41,960 nt of DNA. Origin: Oscillospiraceae bacterium. GTDB lineage: Bacteria; Bacillota; Clostridia; Oscillospirales; Ruminococcaceae. The stretch lies in contig JAFXIC010000069.1 of the NCBI GenBank assembly GCA_017533485.1, positions 1 through 41,960 of the forward strand, read 5' to 3'. The notes beneath the pieces are model-generated. The model had not been told where the DNA came from. It saw only the letters and a program-made list of their open reading frames with translations, and ran no database searches. The translations under genes were made by a program, and so were the position numbers. This document shows, one piece after another, positions 17,965-25,054 of this stretch. How positions within the stretch are numbered: position 1 is the first letter of the stretch; each line of letters starts with the position of its first letter.

Positions 17965-19542
17965 ATGAAATCTTTGAAAAAGTCTTTGGTCACATTATTG
18001 GCCTGCACAATGGCGATCGCTCCCTGTATGGTAGGGAATATGCCCGTATCCGCTGCGGGAGAAACAGCATCTATCGCAATTACCGTGACTGATAAAGAGT
18101 CTCATACTTATCAGGCTTATCAGCTTTTCTCCGGCGACATTGTTAGCGGAGAGTTATGGAATATTGACTGGGGCACTGGTGTTGATAAAGCTAATTTGCT
18201 TAAAGCATTACAGGATGCAACCAATGAAGCTTTGGTGAACAAATTTAAGGATTGTACATCTGCGTATGATGTAGCCGGTGTTCTCGAAGCAAATAAAGCC
18301 ACAGGAGGATTTAGTGAAGCTTTTGCTGAAATCGTTTCCAAGCATCTGACCGGTACTCCGGCAGAAGCATCGGGTAAAGATTCTGTTACAATTAATAATC
18401 TGACTCCGGGCTACTATTTTGTAAAGGATGCGGACGGTTCTCTTAATGGCGCAAACGGTGCGTACACACGCTTTATTATGAAGCTTCTGAGCGGCACAGA
18501 AACTGCAACCGCAAAATCCGATCTTCCGACTCTGGATAAGGTCATCAACGAGGATGGTGGTATTGATGCGAATACTGCCAGCATCGGTGATAATGTAGAG
18601 TTTAAGCTGACCTCTAAGGTTCCGGATATGACCGGTTATAACAAGTATTTCTTCGTTGTGAATGATAAATTGTCCGAAGGATTTACATTCAATGATGATG
18701 TTAAGATTAAGATTGGAGATTCTGAACTGGCTGATACTGCTTTCTATGTTACAGATTTGGGTGGCGGTGAGATTAAAATCGTAATTAATGACTTTATCAA
18801 CTATCAGAGTCCAAAGAATCAAACGATTGAGATTACATACTCTGCTGAACTGGATGAAAATGCGAATCTGGGTACAGAGGGCAACACCAACGTTGCTAAC
18901 TTGGTTTATTCCAACAACCCGAACTATGAATATCAGGGTGATCCCTCGAAGCCGAACGAGCCGTATACTCCCGAAGATGGCACTCCCGATAATCCTGATA
19001 CTCCGAATTTTGATGAAAGCAAGCCCGATCCTACCGGCGATACCCCTGAAATCAAAACCGTTACTTATGCAACCACATTGCAGATCATCAAGGTAGACGG
19101 CGATAACACCAACACAAAACTGCCGGGCGCAAAATTCAAGCTGGAAAAGAAGAATAGTGAAGGCAATTATGTTCAGGTTGGTGAACTGATTACAACCGGA
19201 ACTGACGGTCTGGCAACATTTGCAGGTCTTGGCGAAGGCATCTACCGTATTACTGAAGAAGAACCTCCCACAAATTATAACGGTTTGACTGGTTCGATTG
19301 AAGTAACTCTGGATGCTACCGCTACTGTTACAAATGTTACTTGGAGTAAGCAAGATGGTCCTGATGACCTCGTATTTGAAGATAATACCTTCAAGATTAC
19401 CATTGAGAACAACAAGGGTTCTTCGCTGCCGACGACCGGTGGTATGGGTACAACCCTGATCTACGTACTGGGCGGAATGCTGGTACTCTGCTCGATCGTT
19501 CTGATTATCACCAGAAAGAGAATGGAGTATCGCCAGTTCTGA
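17965..19542 (+). CDS. LPTTG major (backbone) pilin
   Basis: 525 residues behind GGAGG. Signal peptide about 1-31 (ends PVSAAGE). An N-terminal pilin domain is followed by LPTLDKVINEDGG, in which Lys192 matches the pilin-motif lysine used by class C sortases to link subunits. A FimA/D2-like isopeptide domain follows (about 195-320), then a Pro/Asp-rich spacer (about 325-360) and a Cna-B domain (about 365-480) with the E-box YRITEEEPP. The sorting signal is LPTTGG at about 488, a hydrophobic segment and the basic end KRMEYRQF. Subunits are expected to be covalently joined through Lys192 and the Thr of LPTTG and stiffened by internal isopeptide bonds. The upstream gap of 71 nt has no terminator. 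Confidence 0.96.
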   Translation: MKSLKKSLVTLLACTMAIAPCMVGNMPVSAAGETASIAITVTDKESHTYQAYQLFSGDIVSGELWNIDWGTGVDKANLLKALQDATNEALVNKFKDCTSAYDVAGVLEANKATGGFSEAFAEIVSKHLTGTPAEASGKDSVTINNLTPGYYFVKDADGSLNGANGAYTRFIMKLLSGTETATAKSDLPTLDKVINEDGGIDANTASIGDNVEFKLTSKVPDMTGYNKYFFVVNDKLSEGFTFNDDVKIKIGDSELADTAFYVTDLGGGEIKIVINDFINYQSPKNQTIEITYSAELDENANLGTEGNTNVANLVYSNNPNYEYQGDPSKPNEPYTPEDGTPDNPDTPNFDESKPDPTGDTPEIKTVTYATTLQIIKVDGDNTNTKLPGAKFKLEKKNSEGNYVQVGELITTGTDGLATFAGLGEGIYRITEEEPPTNYNGLTGSIEVTLDATATVTNVTWSKQDGPDDLVFEDNTFKITIENNKGSSLPTTGGMGTTLIYVLGGMLVLCSIVLIITRKRMEYRQF

Positions 19543-19580
19543 TTGAAACAAACTAAGGAAACCGACATTTAGCATAGATA

Positions 19581-19609
19581 CAGTGGGAGAACGGAATGTT
19601 CTCCCACTG
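19581..19609 (+). promoter_or_regulatory. strong hairpin between pilin and sortase genes
   Basis: CAGTGGGAGAAC pairs perfectly with GTTCTCCCACTG around GGAAT (12 bp). No T-run follows, so it is not a usual intrinsic terminator. Short flanking AGATA/TATCT may extend the stem. Position between the structural pilin and its sortase suggests an mRNA-stability or processing element that keeps pilin message above sortase message (inference). Confidence 0.65.
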
Positions 19610-19636
19610 CCTATATCTGATAGCAAGGAGCTATGA

Positions 19637-20503
19637 ATGAAACGCTATATCATTAACATCATACTCATCGTAACAATGCTGATTGGAATCGGACTACTGC
19701 TTTATCCCTCTATCAGTAATTATCTCAATTCGAAAGTTCAGACAAAGGTCATCTCGACCTATACGGATGCCACGAAAGATCTGTCGGAAAATGAAAATCA
19801 AGCTTTGATTGACGCCGCACATGAATATAACCAACGTCTTGCGTCAACGAGCGGTGCATTTTATGATCCATCATCGGTTTCCGGATATGATTCGACGCTG
19901 AATGCGGCAGGTACCGGAGTTATGGGGTATCTGACGATTGAAAAGATTGGTGTTGAGCTTCCGGTTTATCATGGCGTTGATGATGATGTACTCCAGATTG
20001 CGGTCGGACATCTCCCCGGTACGAGTCTGCCTGTCGGCGGCGAAACAACCCACGCTGTCATGTCGGGGCATAGAGGGCTTCCGGGCGCAAGACTTTTTAC
20101 CGATCTGGATAAGATGGAAATCGGCGATACGTTTTATATTACGGTTCTGAAAGATGTATATACCTATCAGGTTGACCAGATTAAAACGGTCACACCCTTT
20201 GAAGTCGATGATCTCCAGCTCGAACGCGGTAAGGATTATTGCACATTGTTTACTTGCACACCATACGGTATCAATACGCATCGGATGCTGGTACGCGGTG
20301 TTCGCATCGAAACGATTGAAAAAAAGAAGATCTATATCAAGAACGAGGCATTCCGGATCTCGCCGTATATTGTCACACCGCTTGTAGCGACGCCGATGCT
20401 GGTCGTTCTTCTGATTTATGTCATGTTCAGCGGAAGGAAAACGGTCCGTACACATCGTGACAGTAAGCGATTGAAGAAACAGCAGGAAAAGAAGAATGCC
20501 TGA
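19637..20503 (+). CDS. class C (pilin-polymerising) sortase
   Basis: 288 residues, with AGGAG six bases before the ATG. An N-terminal membrane segment (about 5-24) and a C-terminal one (about 240-262, IVTPLVATPMLVVLLIYVMF) are typical of class C. The catalytic residues are His145 in MSGHRGLPGA, Cys207 in LFTCTPYGINTHR and Arg216. A lid-like segment FYDPSSVSGYD precedes the barrel and resembles the class C DP(F/W) lid, with Ser in place of the aromatic residue. It cleaves LPXTG between Thr and Gly and joins subunits through the pilin lysine. Anchoring of the finished pilus to the wall probably needs a housekeeping sortase encoded elsewhere. It is the last gene of the operon. Confidence 0.97.
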   Translation: MKRYIINIILIVTMLIGIGLLLYPSISNYLNSKVQTKVISTYTDATKDLSENENQALIDAAHEYNQRLASTSGAFYDPSSVSGYDSTLNAAGTGVMGYLTIEKIGVELPVYHGVDDDVLQIAVGHLPGTSLPVGGETTHAVMSGHRGLPGARLFTDLDKMEIGDTFYITVLKDVYTYQVDQIKTVTPFEVDDLQLERGKDYCTLFTCTPYGINTHRMLVRGVRIETIEKKKIYIKNEAFRISPYIVTPLVATPMLVVLLIYVMFSGRKTVRTHRDSKRLKKQQEKKNA

Positions 20504-20549
20504 ATCCTTTGTGCAGAGTTTGCTGTATTTGGGATGAATTGCAAATGTC

Positions 20550-20587
20550 AAAAAAACCCCCGACTGTCGTTTGAACAGTCGGGGGTT
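20550..20587 (-). terminator. intrinsic terminator of the CE4 deacetylase gene
   Basis: A perfect 11-bp GC-rich stem (CCCCCGACTGT/ACAGTCGGGGG) with seven T on the minus strand. In the plus direction the stem lacks a T-run, but it may still help to end the convergent pilus transcript, for which I see no other terminator. Confidence 0.92.
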
Positions 20588-20612
20588 GGTGTTTATGCGG
20601 GAGGGGGAGATA

Positions 20613-22079
20613 TTAGCGAACGTAGTCGTAAACCTGACCCTTGTACATGGTCTTGCCGCTTGCAGCGAACATTTCGGATACGCTTACATTCTGCCAGCCA
20701 TTCTGCTTGAGGAACGGCATAATTTCTTCCATAGCAGCAGCGGTTGTCGCATAGTTTTCGTGTGCAAGAACAACCTTACCGTTGAGAGAGCCGTTGCTGA
20801 CGCCGCTCTTAATCTTGTTGACGATATCGTATGTGGAAGCGTTGTTCCAGTCTTCAGTATCAAGACCGCAGTTTACCATCGGAGTGGGGATTGCCTGTTT
20901 GACGGTATCGTTTACGGAGAGGTACGGAGGACGAACGATAAAGTCCTGCTGACCGGTGAGGGCACGAAGCTTTTCAGCACATTTGTTGTACTCATTCTGA
21001 ATAGAGTAAGAGTCCTTTTGGGTGAGATAGGGGTGGCTCCAGGTGTGGTTTGCGATTTCGAAGCCACGCTCATAAGCCTGAGTAATTTCGTTCTGGTTGC
21101 TGCCGTTGATGCGCTCGCCCCAGTAGAAGAAGGTTGCATGGAAGCCGGACTTTGTGAGAGCATCGTGGATTCGCTGCGCAGCGCTGTTGTTTCCGATACC
21201 GACCGGACCGTCGTCGAAGGAGATTGCGACCATCGGCTTCGAAGAATCAATCCAAGAAATGTCAACCGGCGGAACCCAAGCGTTGCCATTCATTTTACCG
21301 CCGTCAGCTTTCGGTGCTGTTGTGGTTGTGGTCGTCGTTGTCGTAGTTGTGGTTGTTGTATACTTTTCGGGGTAGAGGACTCTTCTGCGGAGGAGGGAGA
21401 GGTCGGAAGCAGTAATGATGCTGTTGCCGTCCAGATCCGCAGTTTCCATATAAACGGTAGCGTCTTTACCCTGTAAGAAATTCAGCAATTCTACAACATC
21501 CTGTTTGTTTACATTTTCGTCCATGTTGACATCACCCAAAGCATATTGTGTCGGTACAGCAGCCTTGACGGAGTCTACGTAGAATTCACACAAATCCTCG
21601 GTGGTTTCAACATAGAGATAGAAGTTTGTGGAACCGGCAGGAAGCTGATAAGCAGAGTTTGCGAGTACGGTCCAGGAATCGCTGGCAACAGTTTCGGTTA
21701 CGATCTGTGCATAGCTGGTGGTACCGGTGGAGTCGTCATACTGGAGAGACATCTGCATGACAACGGGGCTGCCGCTGTTCTGCTTGACTGCACAGGAGAT
21801 GGAGTAGGTTTCGCCGGAAACCCAGCCCGTACCGAGTGCAGTAACCGGACCGTTCCATGCCTCGGTACGACCGGAGGTTGCGATGGAATAGGAGCCTTCG
21901 TAAGCTTCGGCAGAAGTACGTTCAACGGTTTCGCTTGCACGCGCGGAGAATCCGTCAAGACCGGATTCAAAGCCTGCATCAATCAGGGTCTGTGCAGCAA
22001 AGACGTTGCTTGTGATAATGCTGGTAGCGATGATGCTGGAGCATACCACAACGGAAAAAACCTTACGGAATGAATTCAT
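20613..22079 (-). CDS. secreted CBM22-like - dockerin - CE4 polysaccharide deacetylase
   Basis: 488 residues with AGAGG 9 bases before the ATG. Signal peptide about 1-28 (ends VFAAQ). A CBM_4_9/CBM22-like module spans about 30-170 (FESGLDGF, SGRTEAWNG, LYVETTEDLCEFYVD). A dockerin lies at about 178-238 (GDVNMDENVNKQD, then ADLDGNSIITASD). A 14-Thr linker leads to a NodB/CE4 domain (about 275-488): SFDDGP, where the Asp pair is a catalytic/metal site, HTWSH, where the two His bind metal, and RPPYLS. CE4 enzymes remove acetyl groups from xylan, chitin or peptidoglycan. The dockerin and CBM favour acetylxylan as the substrate (inference). It converges on the pilus operon and has a long leader. 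Confidence 0.94.
   Translation of the reverse strand: MNSFRKVFSVVVCSSIIATSIITSNVFAAQTLIDAGFESGLDGFSARASETVERTSAEAYEGSYSIATSGRTEAWNGPVTALGTGWVSGETYSISCAVKQNSGSPVVMQMSLQYDDSTGTTSYAQIVTETVASDSWTVLANSAYQLPAGSTNFYLYVETTEDLCEFYVDSVKAAVPTQYALGDVNMDENVNKQDVVELLNFLQGKDATVYMETADLDGNSIITASDLSLLRRRVLYPEKYTTTTTTTTTTTTTTAPKADGGKMNGNAWVPPVDISWIDSSKPMVAISFDDGPVGIGNNSAAQRIHDALTKSGFHATFFYWGERINGSNQNEITQAYERGFEIANHTWSHPYLTQKDSYSIQNEYNKCAEKLRALTGQQDFIVRPPYLSVNDTVKQAIPTPMVNCGLDTEDWNNASTYDIVNKIKSGVSNGSLNGKVVLAHENYATTAAAMEEIMPFLKQNGWQNVSVSEMFAASGKTMYKGQVYDYVR
21320..21361 (-). repeat. poly-threonine linker codons
   Basis: Fourteen consecutive Thr codons (ACA, ACC, ACT and ACG mixed) joining the dockerin and the CE4 domain. 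Mixed codon use means that this is selected at the protein level rather than a slipping trinucleotide repeat. Such linkers are often O-glycosylated in cellulosomal enzymes. Confidence 0.85.
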
Positions 22080-22347
22080 GTTTCAAAACCTCTTTTCTGT
22101 GTGTGGAAAAAAACGAATTGACGTGTGGACTTGCAGGAAAGGTACAAAGAACGGGAAGTTCTCTGTACGTGAGTAAAAAAAGGTGGTTCGTTGGGTATGG
22201 GTGATCACACCCAACGGACCACATTAGGGGAAACTGAACGATACACTTACAGGCATGAAGTGTTTCGGGAAGGTATCGAGATTCGAAAATAGAATCTGAT
22301 GGAAGGAAAGCGCGGAAAGACATGAAGGGGAATTGCCACGTTTCCTT
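22080..22347 (-). promoter_or_regulatory. long structured 5' leader of the CE4 deacetylase gene
   Basis: About 268 nt lie between the predicted transcription start (near 22347) and the ATG. On the minus strand I see in order: a small stem (AGATTC/GAATCT, about 22277-22295), a nested region where CGATAC can pair with GTATCG or ACACTT with AAGTGT (about 22235-22282), a complete terminator hairpin (22175-22222), and a second stem (GTACAGAGAAC/GTTCTTTGTAC, 22142-22168). This is the layout expected of an attenuator or riboswitch. It matches no class that I recognise. Confidence 0.55.
22175..22222 (-). terminator. intrinsic terminator inside the CE4 leader
   Basis: On the minus strand GTGGTCCGTTGGGT pairs with ACCCAACGAACCAC (14 positions, one mismatch), followed by C and seven T. 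It lies upstream of the coding region and downstream of the promoter, so unregulated transcripts would stop at about 170 nt. Confidence 0.8.
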
Positions 22348-22353
22348 GCTATG

Positions 22354-22382
22354 ATTTTAGCACAATTTGAATATGAATGCAA
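22354..22382 (-). promoter_or_regulatory. sigma-A promoter of the CE4 leader
   Basis: Minus strand: TTGCAT, 17 bases, TAAAAT. Two mismatches to consensus overall. It is the best candidate between the CE4 start and the acyltransferase terminator. Confidence 0.65.
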
Positions 22383-22532
22383 ATAGGATTCTGTTATAAT
22401 AGATATAAGTAAAAGCTTATAGCATTATAAAGTACATCCTATGGGGGGATAAAAAGTGACGAAAATACGTGTGTAATTTATTGTATGCCAAAAATTGCGA
22501 TTTTTCCGTTCGCAAAAATTGCATATCTTCGC
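22383..22532. other. AT-rich intergenic stretch
   Basis: No gene found. It contains a plus-strand extended -10 (TGTTATAAT, 22392-22400) with no good -35, and several copies of an AAAAATTGC-like word, some in palindromic form (GCAAAAATTGC). A plus-strand transcript from here would end at the bidirectional hairpin at 22533-22571, so a small RNA of about 165 nt is possible but unproven. Confidence 0.3.
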
Positions 22533-22571
22533 AAAAAACTCCGCAATTTTTGAGAAATGCGGAGTGATTTT
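22533..22571 (-). terminator. intrinsic terminator of the acyltransferase gene, bidirectional
   Basis: CTCCGCA pairs with TGCGGAG; six A on the left give a T-run on the minus strand, and TGATTTTTTT follows on the plus strand. The acyltransferase stop is at 22584. Confidence 0.8.
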
Positions 22572-22583
22572 TTATACAATTTT

Positions 22584-23678
22584 TCAGGTTTTCCGGAATG
22601 CGGCGAGGAACGGATTTCCACTTGCTTCCAGCGGATTGTACTGAAAGCAGACCGCCGAGATAAGAATGAGGAGATAGCCAGCTGCGATGAGGCTGAGGGT
22701 AATTTTCACGGCAATACATTTCGAATCTGCCTCACCCGTCAGCAGTTCTGCTGCAGAATCCGCGTAACGATTAAGGATACGGGCGAGTGCGTCATTGCCG
22801 AAGATCAGGCAGAGCAGGAGGGCTGCGAACACAGCGATTCCGATCTGGAGGTGGTCGTCGAGCAGCAGCATCCGTTTGCTCAGGAGGAGTGTAAACGGGC
22901 GGTGAAAGAGGAAAATCCAAAGGGAATTTCGCCCGAACATGGTAATCTGTAGGATTCTGCGGTCAGGGATGAGAAAGCGAAAAGCGAGAATGGCTGACAA
23001 TGCGATGAGAATGAGAAGTAGTCTGCCGAGTGCTTCGATCGGATCGGTATATGCGCGCATCACGAGTGCCTTGTCGGAATAATCAAAGTACGAATCGGAA
23101 AGTTGTGAAAGCGTACACATCAGGACGATCGCAAGGATACCGAGCGGAAGTTGTTTTTTTGGTTGAGGGTGGTCGTGCTGTTTTTCCGCGAGAAGGTATC
23201 CGACCATGTAGTAAGGGTAGAACGCGAGTATTCGTGCGACAGCAAAGGTATTGTCGATTGAGGGGAAAAATCCGATGAGAATTGAAATGATGAGCAGAAT
23301 CGGAAGAATATAACGATAACGTGAAAAATATCGGGCGGTCAGCCGCCATACGATGATAGCGGGCAGGTACCAGAACGAATAGAGCGGTGTCAGGAGCGAG
23401 GAAAAGCCATAATAAAATCCGGAAGCACTCTGAAACAGGAGATAGAGAAATCCCATTCGGAATAGGGCTTTTGCGCTCTGCGCACGCGCACCGGTTCCGA
23501 AATATCCGGATACGAATACGAATACCGGCATATGGAACATATAAATCCGATCTACAATCAGGTCGATGGAGCGCGAGCCGCCCTGGAGCGCGTAAAGACA
23601 GTGTGCAAATACCGTCAGGAGCATCAGAATCCCCTTGATATTATCCCAGTATGCACTTCTCTGATTTGAATGCGTCAT
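22584..23678 (-). CDS. acyltransferase family 3 membrane protein
   Basis: 364 residues, with AGGAGG 7 bases before the ATG. It shows the Acyltransferase_3 signature: RSAYWDNIKGILMLL, then the conserved His26 in VFAHCLY of the first membrane helix, and the FHMPVFVFVSGYF block of the second. About ten hydrophobic segments cover the remainder. Family members transfer acetyl or succinyl groups from acyl-CoA to sugars of envelope polysaccharide, lipids or antibiotics. The acceptor here is unknown. It is interesting next to a deacetylase gene, but separate promoters and a terminator show that the two are not one operon. Single-gene transcript. Confidence 0.9.
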   Translation of the reverse strand: MTHSNQRSAYWDNIKGILMLLTVFAHCLYALQGGSRSIDLIVDRIYMFHMPVFVFVSGYFGTGARAQSAKALFRMGFLYLLFQSASGFYYGFSSLLTPLYSFWYLPAIIVWRLTARYFSRYRYILPILLIISILIGFFPSIDNTFAVARILAFYPYYMVGYLLAEKQHDHPQPKKQLPLGILAIVLMCTLSQLSDSYFDYSDKALVMRAYTDPIEALGRLLLILIALSAILAFRFLIPDRRILQITMFGRNSLWIFLFHRPFTLLLSKRMLLLDDHLQIGIAVFAALLLCLIFGNDALARILNRYADSAAELLTGEADSKCIAVKITLSLIAAGYLLILISAVCFQYNPLEASGNPFLAAFRKT

Positions 23679-23704
23679 TGTAAGCCTCCTTTCGACCGTA
23701 TTCC

Positions 23705-23733
23705 ATTATATCATAGAACGGGCTGGAAAGCAA
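23705..23733 (-). promoter_or_regulatory. sigma-A promoter of the acyltransferase gene
   Basis: Minus strand: TTGCTT, 17 bases, TATAAT, about 27 nt before the start codon. Confidence 0.7.
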
Positions 23734-23746
23734 GCGCATAACAAAT

Positions 23747-23809
23747 CGGGTTCTGCCGGAGCCTTACCGTGCGAAGACGCACGGCTGATCGGTGGGCGTG
23801 CAGAACCCG
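23747..23809 (-). terminator. long double-stem inverted repeat, possible terminator
   Basis: An outer stem CGGGTTCTGC/GCAGAACCCG (10 bp) encloses an inner stem CCGTGC/GCACGG. It starts about 40 nt after the stop of the minus-strand gene ending at 23850. The minus-strand sequence beyond it (GATTTGTT) is only weakly T-rich, so a terminator, a processing site and a small repetitive element are all possible. Confidence 0.4.
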
Positions 23810-23849
23810 TAAAATGAGAAATAGAGGGAGGGGGACTGTTTGGGTATCT

Positions 23850-24221
23850 TCAGGCGGGTGCAGCAGTCATGCGGCGAACGATTGCCGCATAAATTTTATC
23901 ATCCACCTCAATGAGTGCGCGCTTATCATCCTGGAACTTGACAGCGAGGGTATAGATGCCCTTGTTCTGCATCGCAGGTGTCGCGCGGAATCGGATATTT
24001 GCGAGGTATGCGGGATCGAGCGAGCCGGTCAGCAGGAGCGAGTTTCCGGAACGGATCGTATCTTCTGTCAGCACCTCAAAGCGTGCAACAGACTGCGGCG
24101 TAAAGGGGATATCGTCAATTTTTTTCATCGTACCGGAGATATAAGCGAAAGAAACGGACATTCGGAAGATACGGCAGCCTGCATAATCGCCTGCCAATAC
24201 AATATTTTTTGCTGAAGCCAT
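23850..24221 (-). CDS. conserved-looking small protein of unknown function
   Basis: 123 residues. The start is the ATG giving MASAKNIVLAGDYAG, which has GGAGG 8 bases upstream; the reading could be extended to 24308, but that overlaps the promoter. There is no signal peptide or membrane segment. The sequence alternates short beta-like strands with charged turns (SFAYISGTMKKIDDI, RFEVLTEDT, YTLAVKFQDDKRALIEVDDKI), compatible with a small beta-barrel such as a PH-like fold, and ends in a helix (IYAAIVRRM). I cannot name a family. It is expressed alone from a perfect consensus promoter, which suggests an abundant cytoplasmic protein. Confidence 0.8.
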   Translation of the reverse strand: MASAKNIVLAGDYAGCRIFRMSVSFAYISGTMKKIDDIPFTPQSVARFEVLTEDTIRSGNSLLLTGSLDPAYLANIRFRATPAMQNKGIYTLAVKFQDDKRALIEVDDKIYAAIVRRMTAAPA

Positions 24222-24279
24222 GGATAAATCCTCCAATCTGTATGAAATCAAGATCACATTTGTTTTGAAATCTATAACT

Positions 24280-24308
24280 ATTATACCATTATACACAGGA
24301 AATGTCAA
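24280..24308 (-). promoter_or_regulatory. consensus sigma-A promoter of the 123-residue protein gene
   Basis: Minus strand: TTGACA, 17 bases, TATAAT, all twelve positions matching. Confidence 0.9.
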
Positions 24309-24371
24309 GAGTAATCTTAAAATTTGTCGAAACTAACAAAGGGAAGTTCCGGAAGAAGTTTTGAGATTCTC

Positions 24372-24400
24372 TTTACATTGCCTAAAATTTGTGATATAAT
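24372..24400 (+). promoter_or_regulatory. sigma-A promoter of mntP
   Basis: TTTACA at 24372-24377, 17-base spacer, TATAAT at 24395-24400. The start codon is only 28 nt downstream, leaving no room for a leader riboswitch. Confidence 0.87.
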
Positions 24401-24428
24401 AGAAATGAATTCTGTAAGGAGGGACATT

Positions 24429-24992
24429 ATGGGTGCACTTGAACTGGTGCTTCTGGCGGTAGGGCTTTCAATGGATGCCTGTGCCGTCGCGATGTCGAAC
24501 GGGATGTGTCATAAGGAACTGGGGCGCAGGCGGATGCTCGGCATCGGCGTGTGCTTTGGTGTGATGCAGGGTATTATGCCGCTGCTGGGTTATTTTCTGG
24601 GTGCAGCCTGTTCAGATATCATATCTTCCTTTGACCATTATATTGCGCTGGTATTGCTGGGCTTTATCGGTGTTAAGATGATATATGAAGCGATTCGCGG
24701 AACCGAAAGCACCGAACCCGAACCACTGACGCTGCGGCTGCTGATTCTGCAGGGAATTGCGACAAGTATAGATGCGCTTGCGGTTGGAGTGAGCTTTGCC
24801 GCGCTGCAAAACATTTCGATCTGGGGCGCGTGCGGATTGATCAGTGCCGTGACCTGTGTGCTGAGCATCGGCGGTGTGGTGCTTGGAAAGCGATGCGGAA
24901 TCCGCTGGAGCGGAAAAGCACAGCTCTTCGGCGGATTGATTTTGCTGGGCGTGGGGCTGAAGATTTTTATCGAACATATGTGGTTTTCATAA
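24429..24992 (+). CDS. mntP: manganese efflux pump MntP
   Basis: 187 residues. The ATG at 24429 follows AAGGAGGG; the in-frame codons upstream include the promoter and were left out. Six hydrophobic helices in two related halves, as in the MntP/DUF204 family. The conserved acidic membrane motifs are visible in each half: AVGLSMDACAVAMSNG in helix 1 and GIATSIDALAVGVSF in helix 4, with the Asp residues that coordinate Mn2+. The family exports Mn2+ to prevent manganese toxicity. Unlike many mntP genes it has no yybP-ykoY riboswitch. nspC follows 62 nt downstream without an obvious terminator, so co-transcription is likely. Confidence 0.95.
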   Translation: MGALELVLLAVGLSMDACAVAMSNGMCHKELGRRRMLGIGVCFGVMQGIMPLLGYFLGAACSDIISSFDHYIALVLLGFIGVKMIYEAIRGTESTEPEPLTLRLLILQGIATSIDALAVGVSFAALQNISIWGACGLISAVTCVLSIGGVVLGKRCGIRWSGKAQLFGGLILLGVGLKIFIEHMWFS

Positions 24993-25054
24993 GAATATAA
25001 ACAAAAGCATTCAAAAATAACGGATCGTCCGGAAAACTGGAGGGATATGCAATC

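Noticed and set aside
21313-21361. Short tandem repeat or CRISPR-like array
   Set aside because: It is the poly-Thr linker of the deacetylase, coded by mixed Thr codons; there are no spacers.
22063-22323. 86-residue frame in the deacetylase leader, as a leader peptide
   Set aside because: It has no clear ribosome binding site, reads through the terminator stem and overlaps the start of the deacetylase gene out of frame. A structured RNA explains the region better.
24401-24428. yybP-ykoY manganese riboswitch in front of mntP
   Set aside because: Only 28 bases lie between the -10 box and the start codon, too few for the aptamer.
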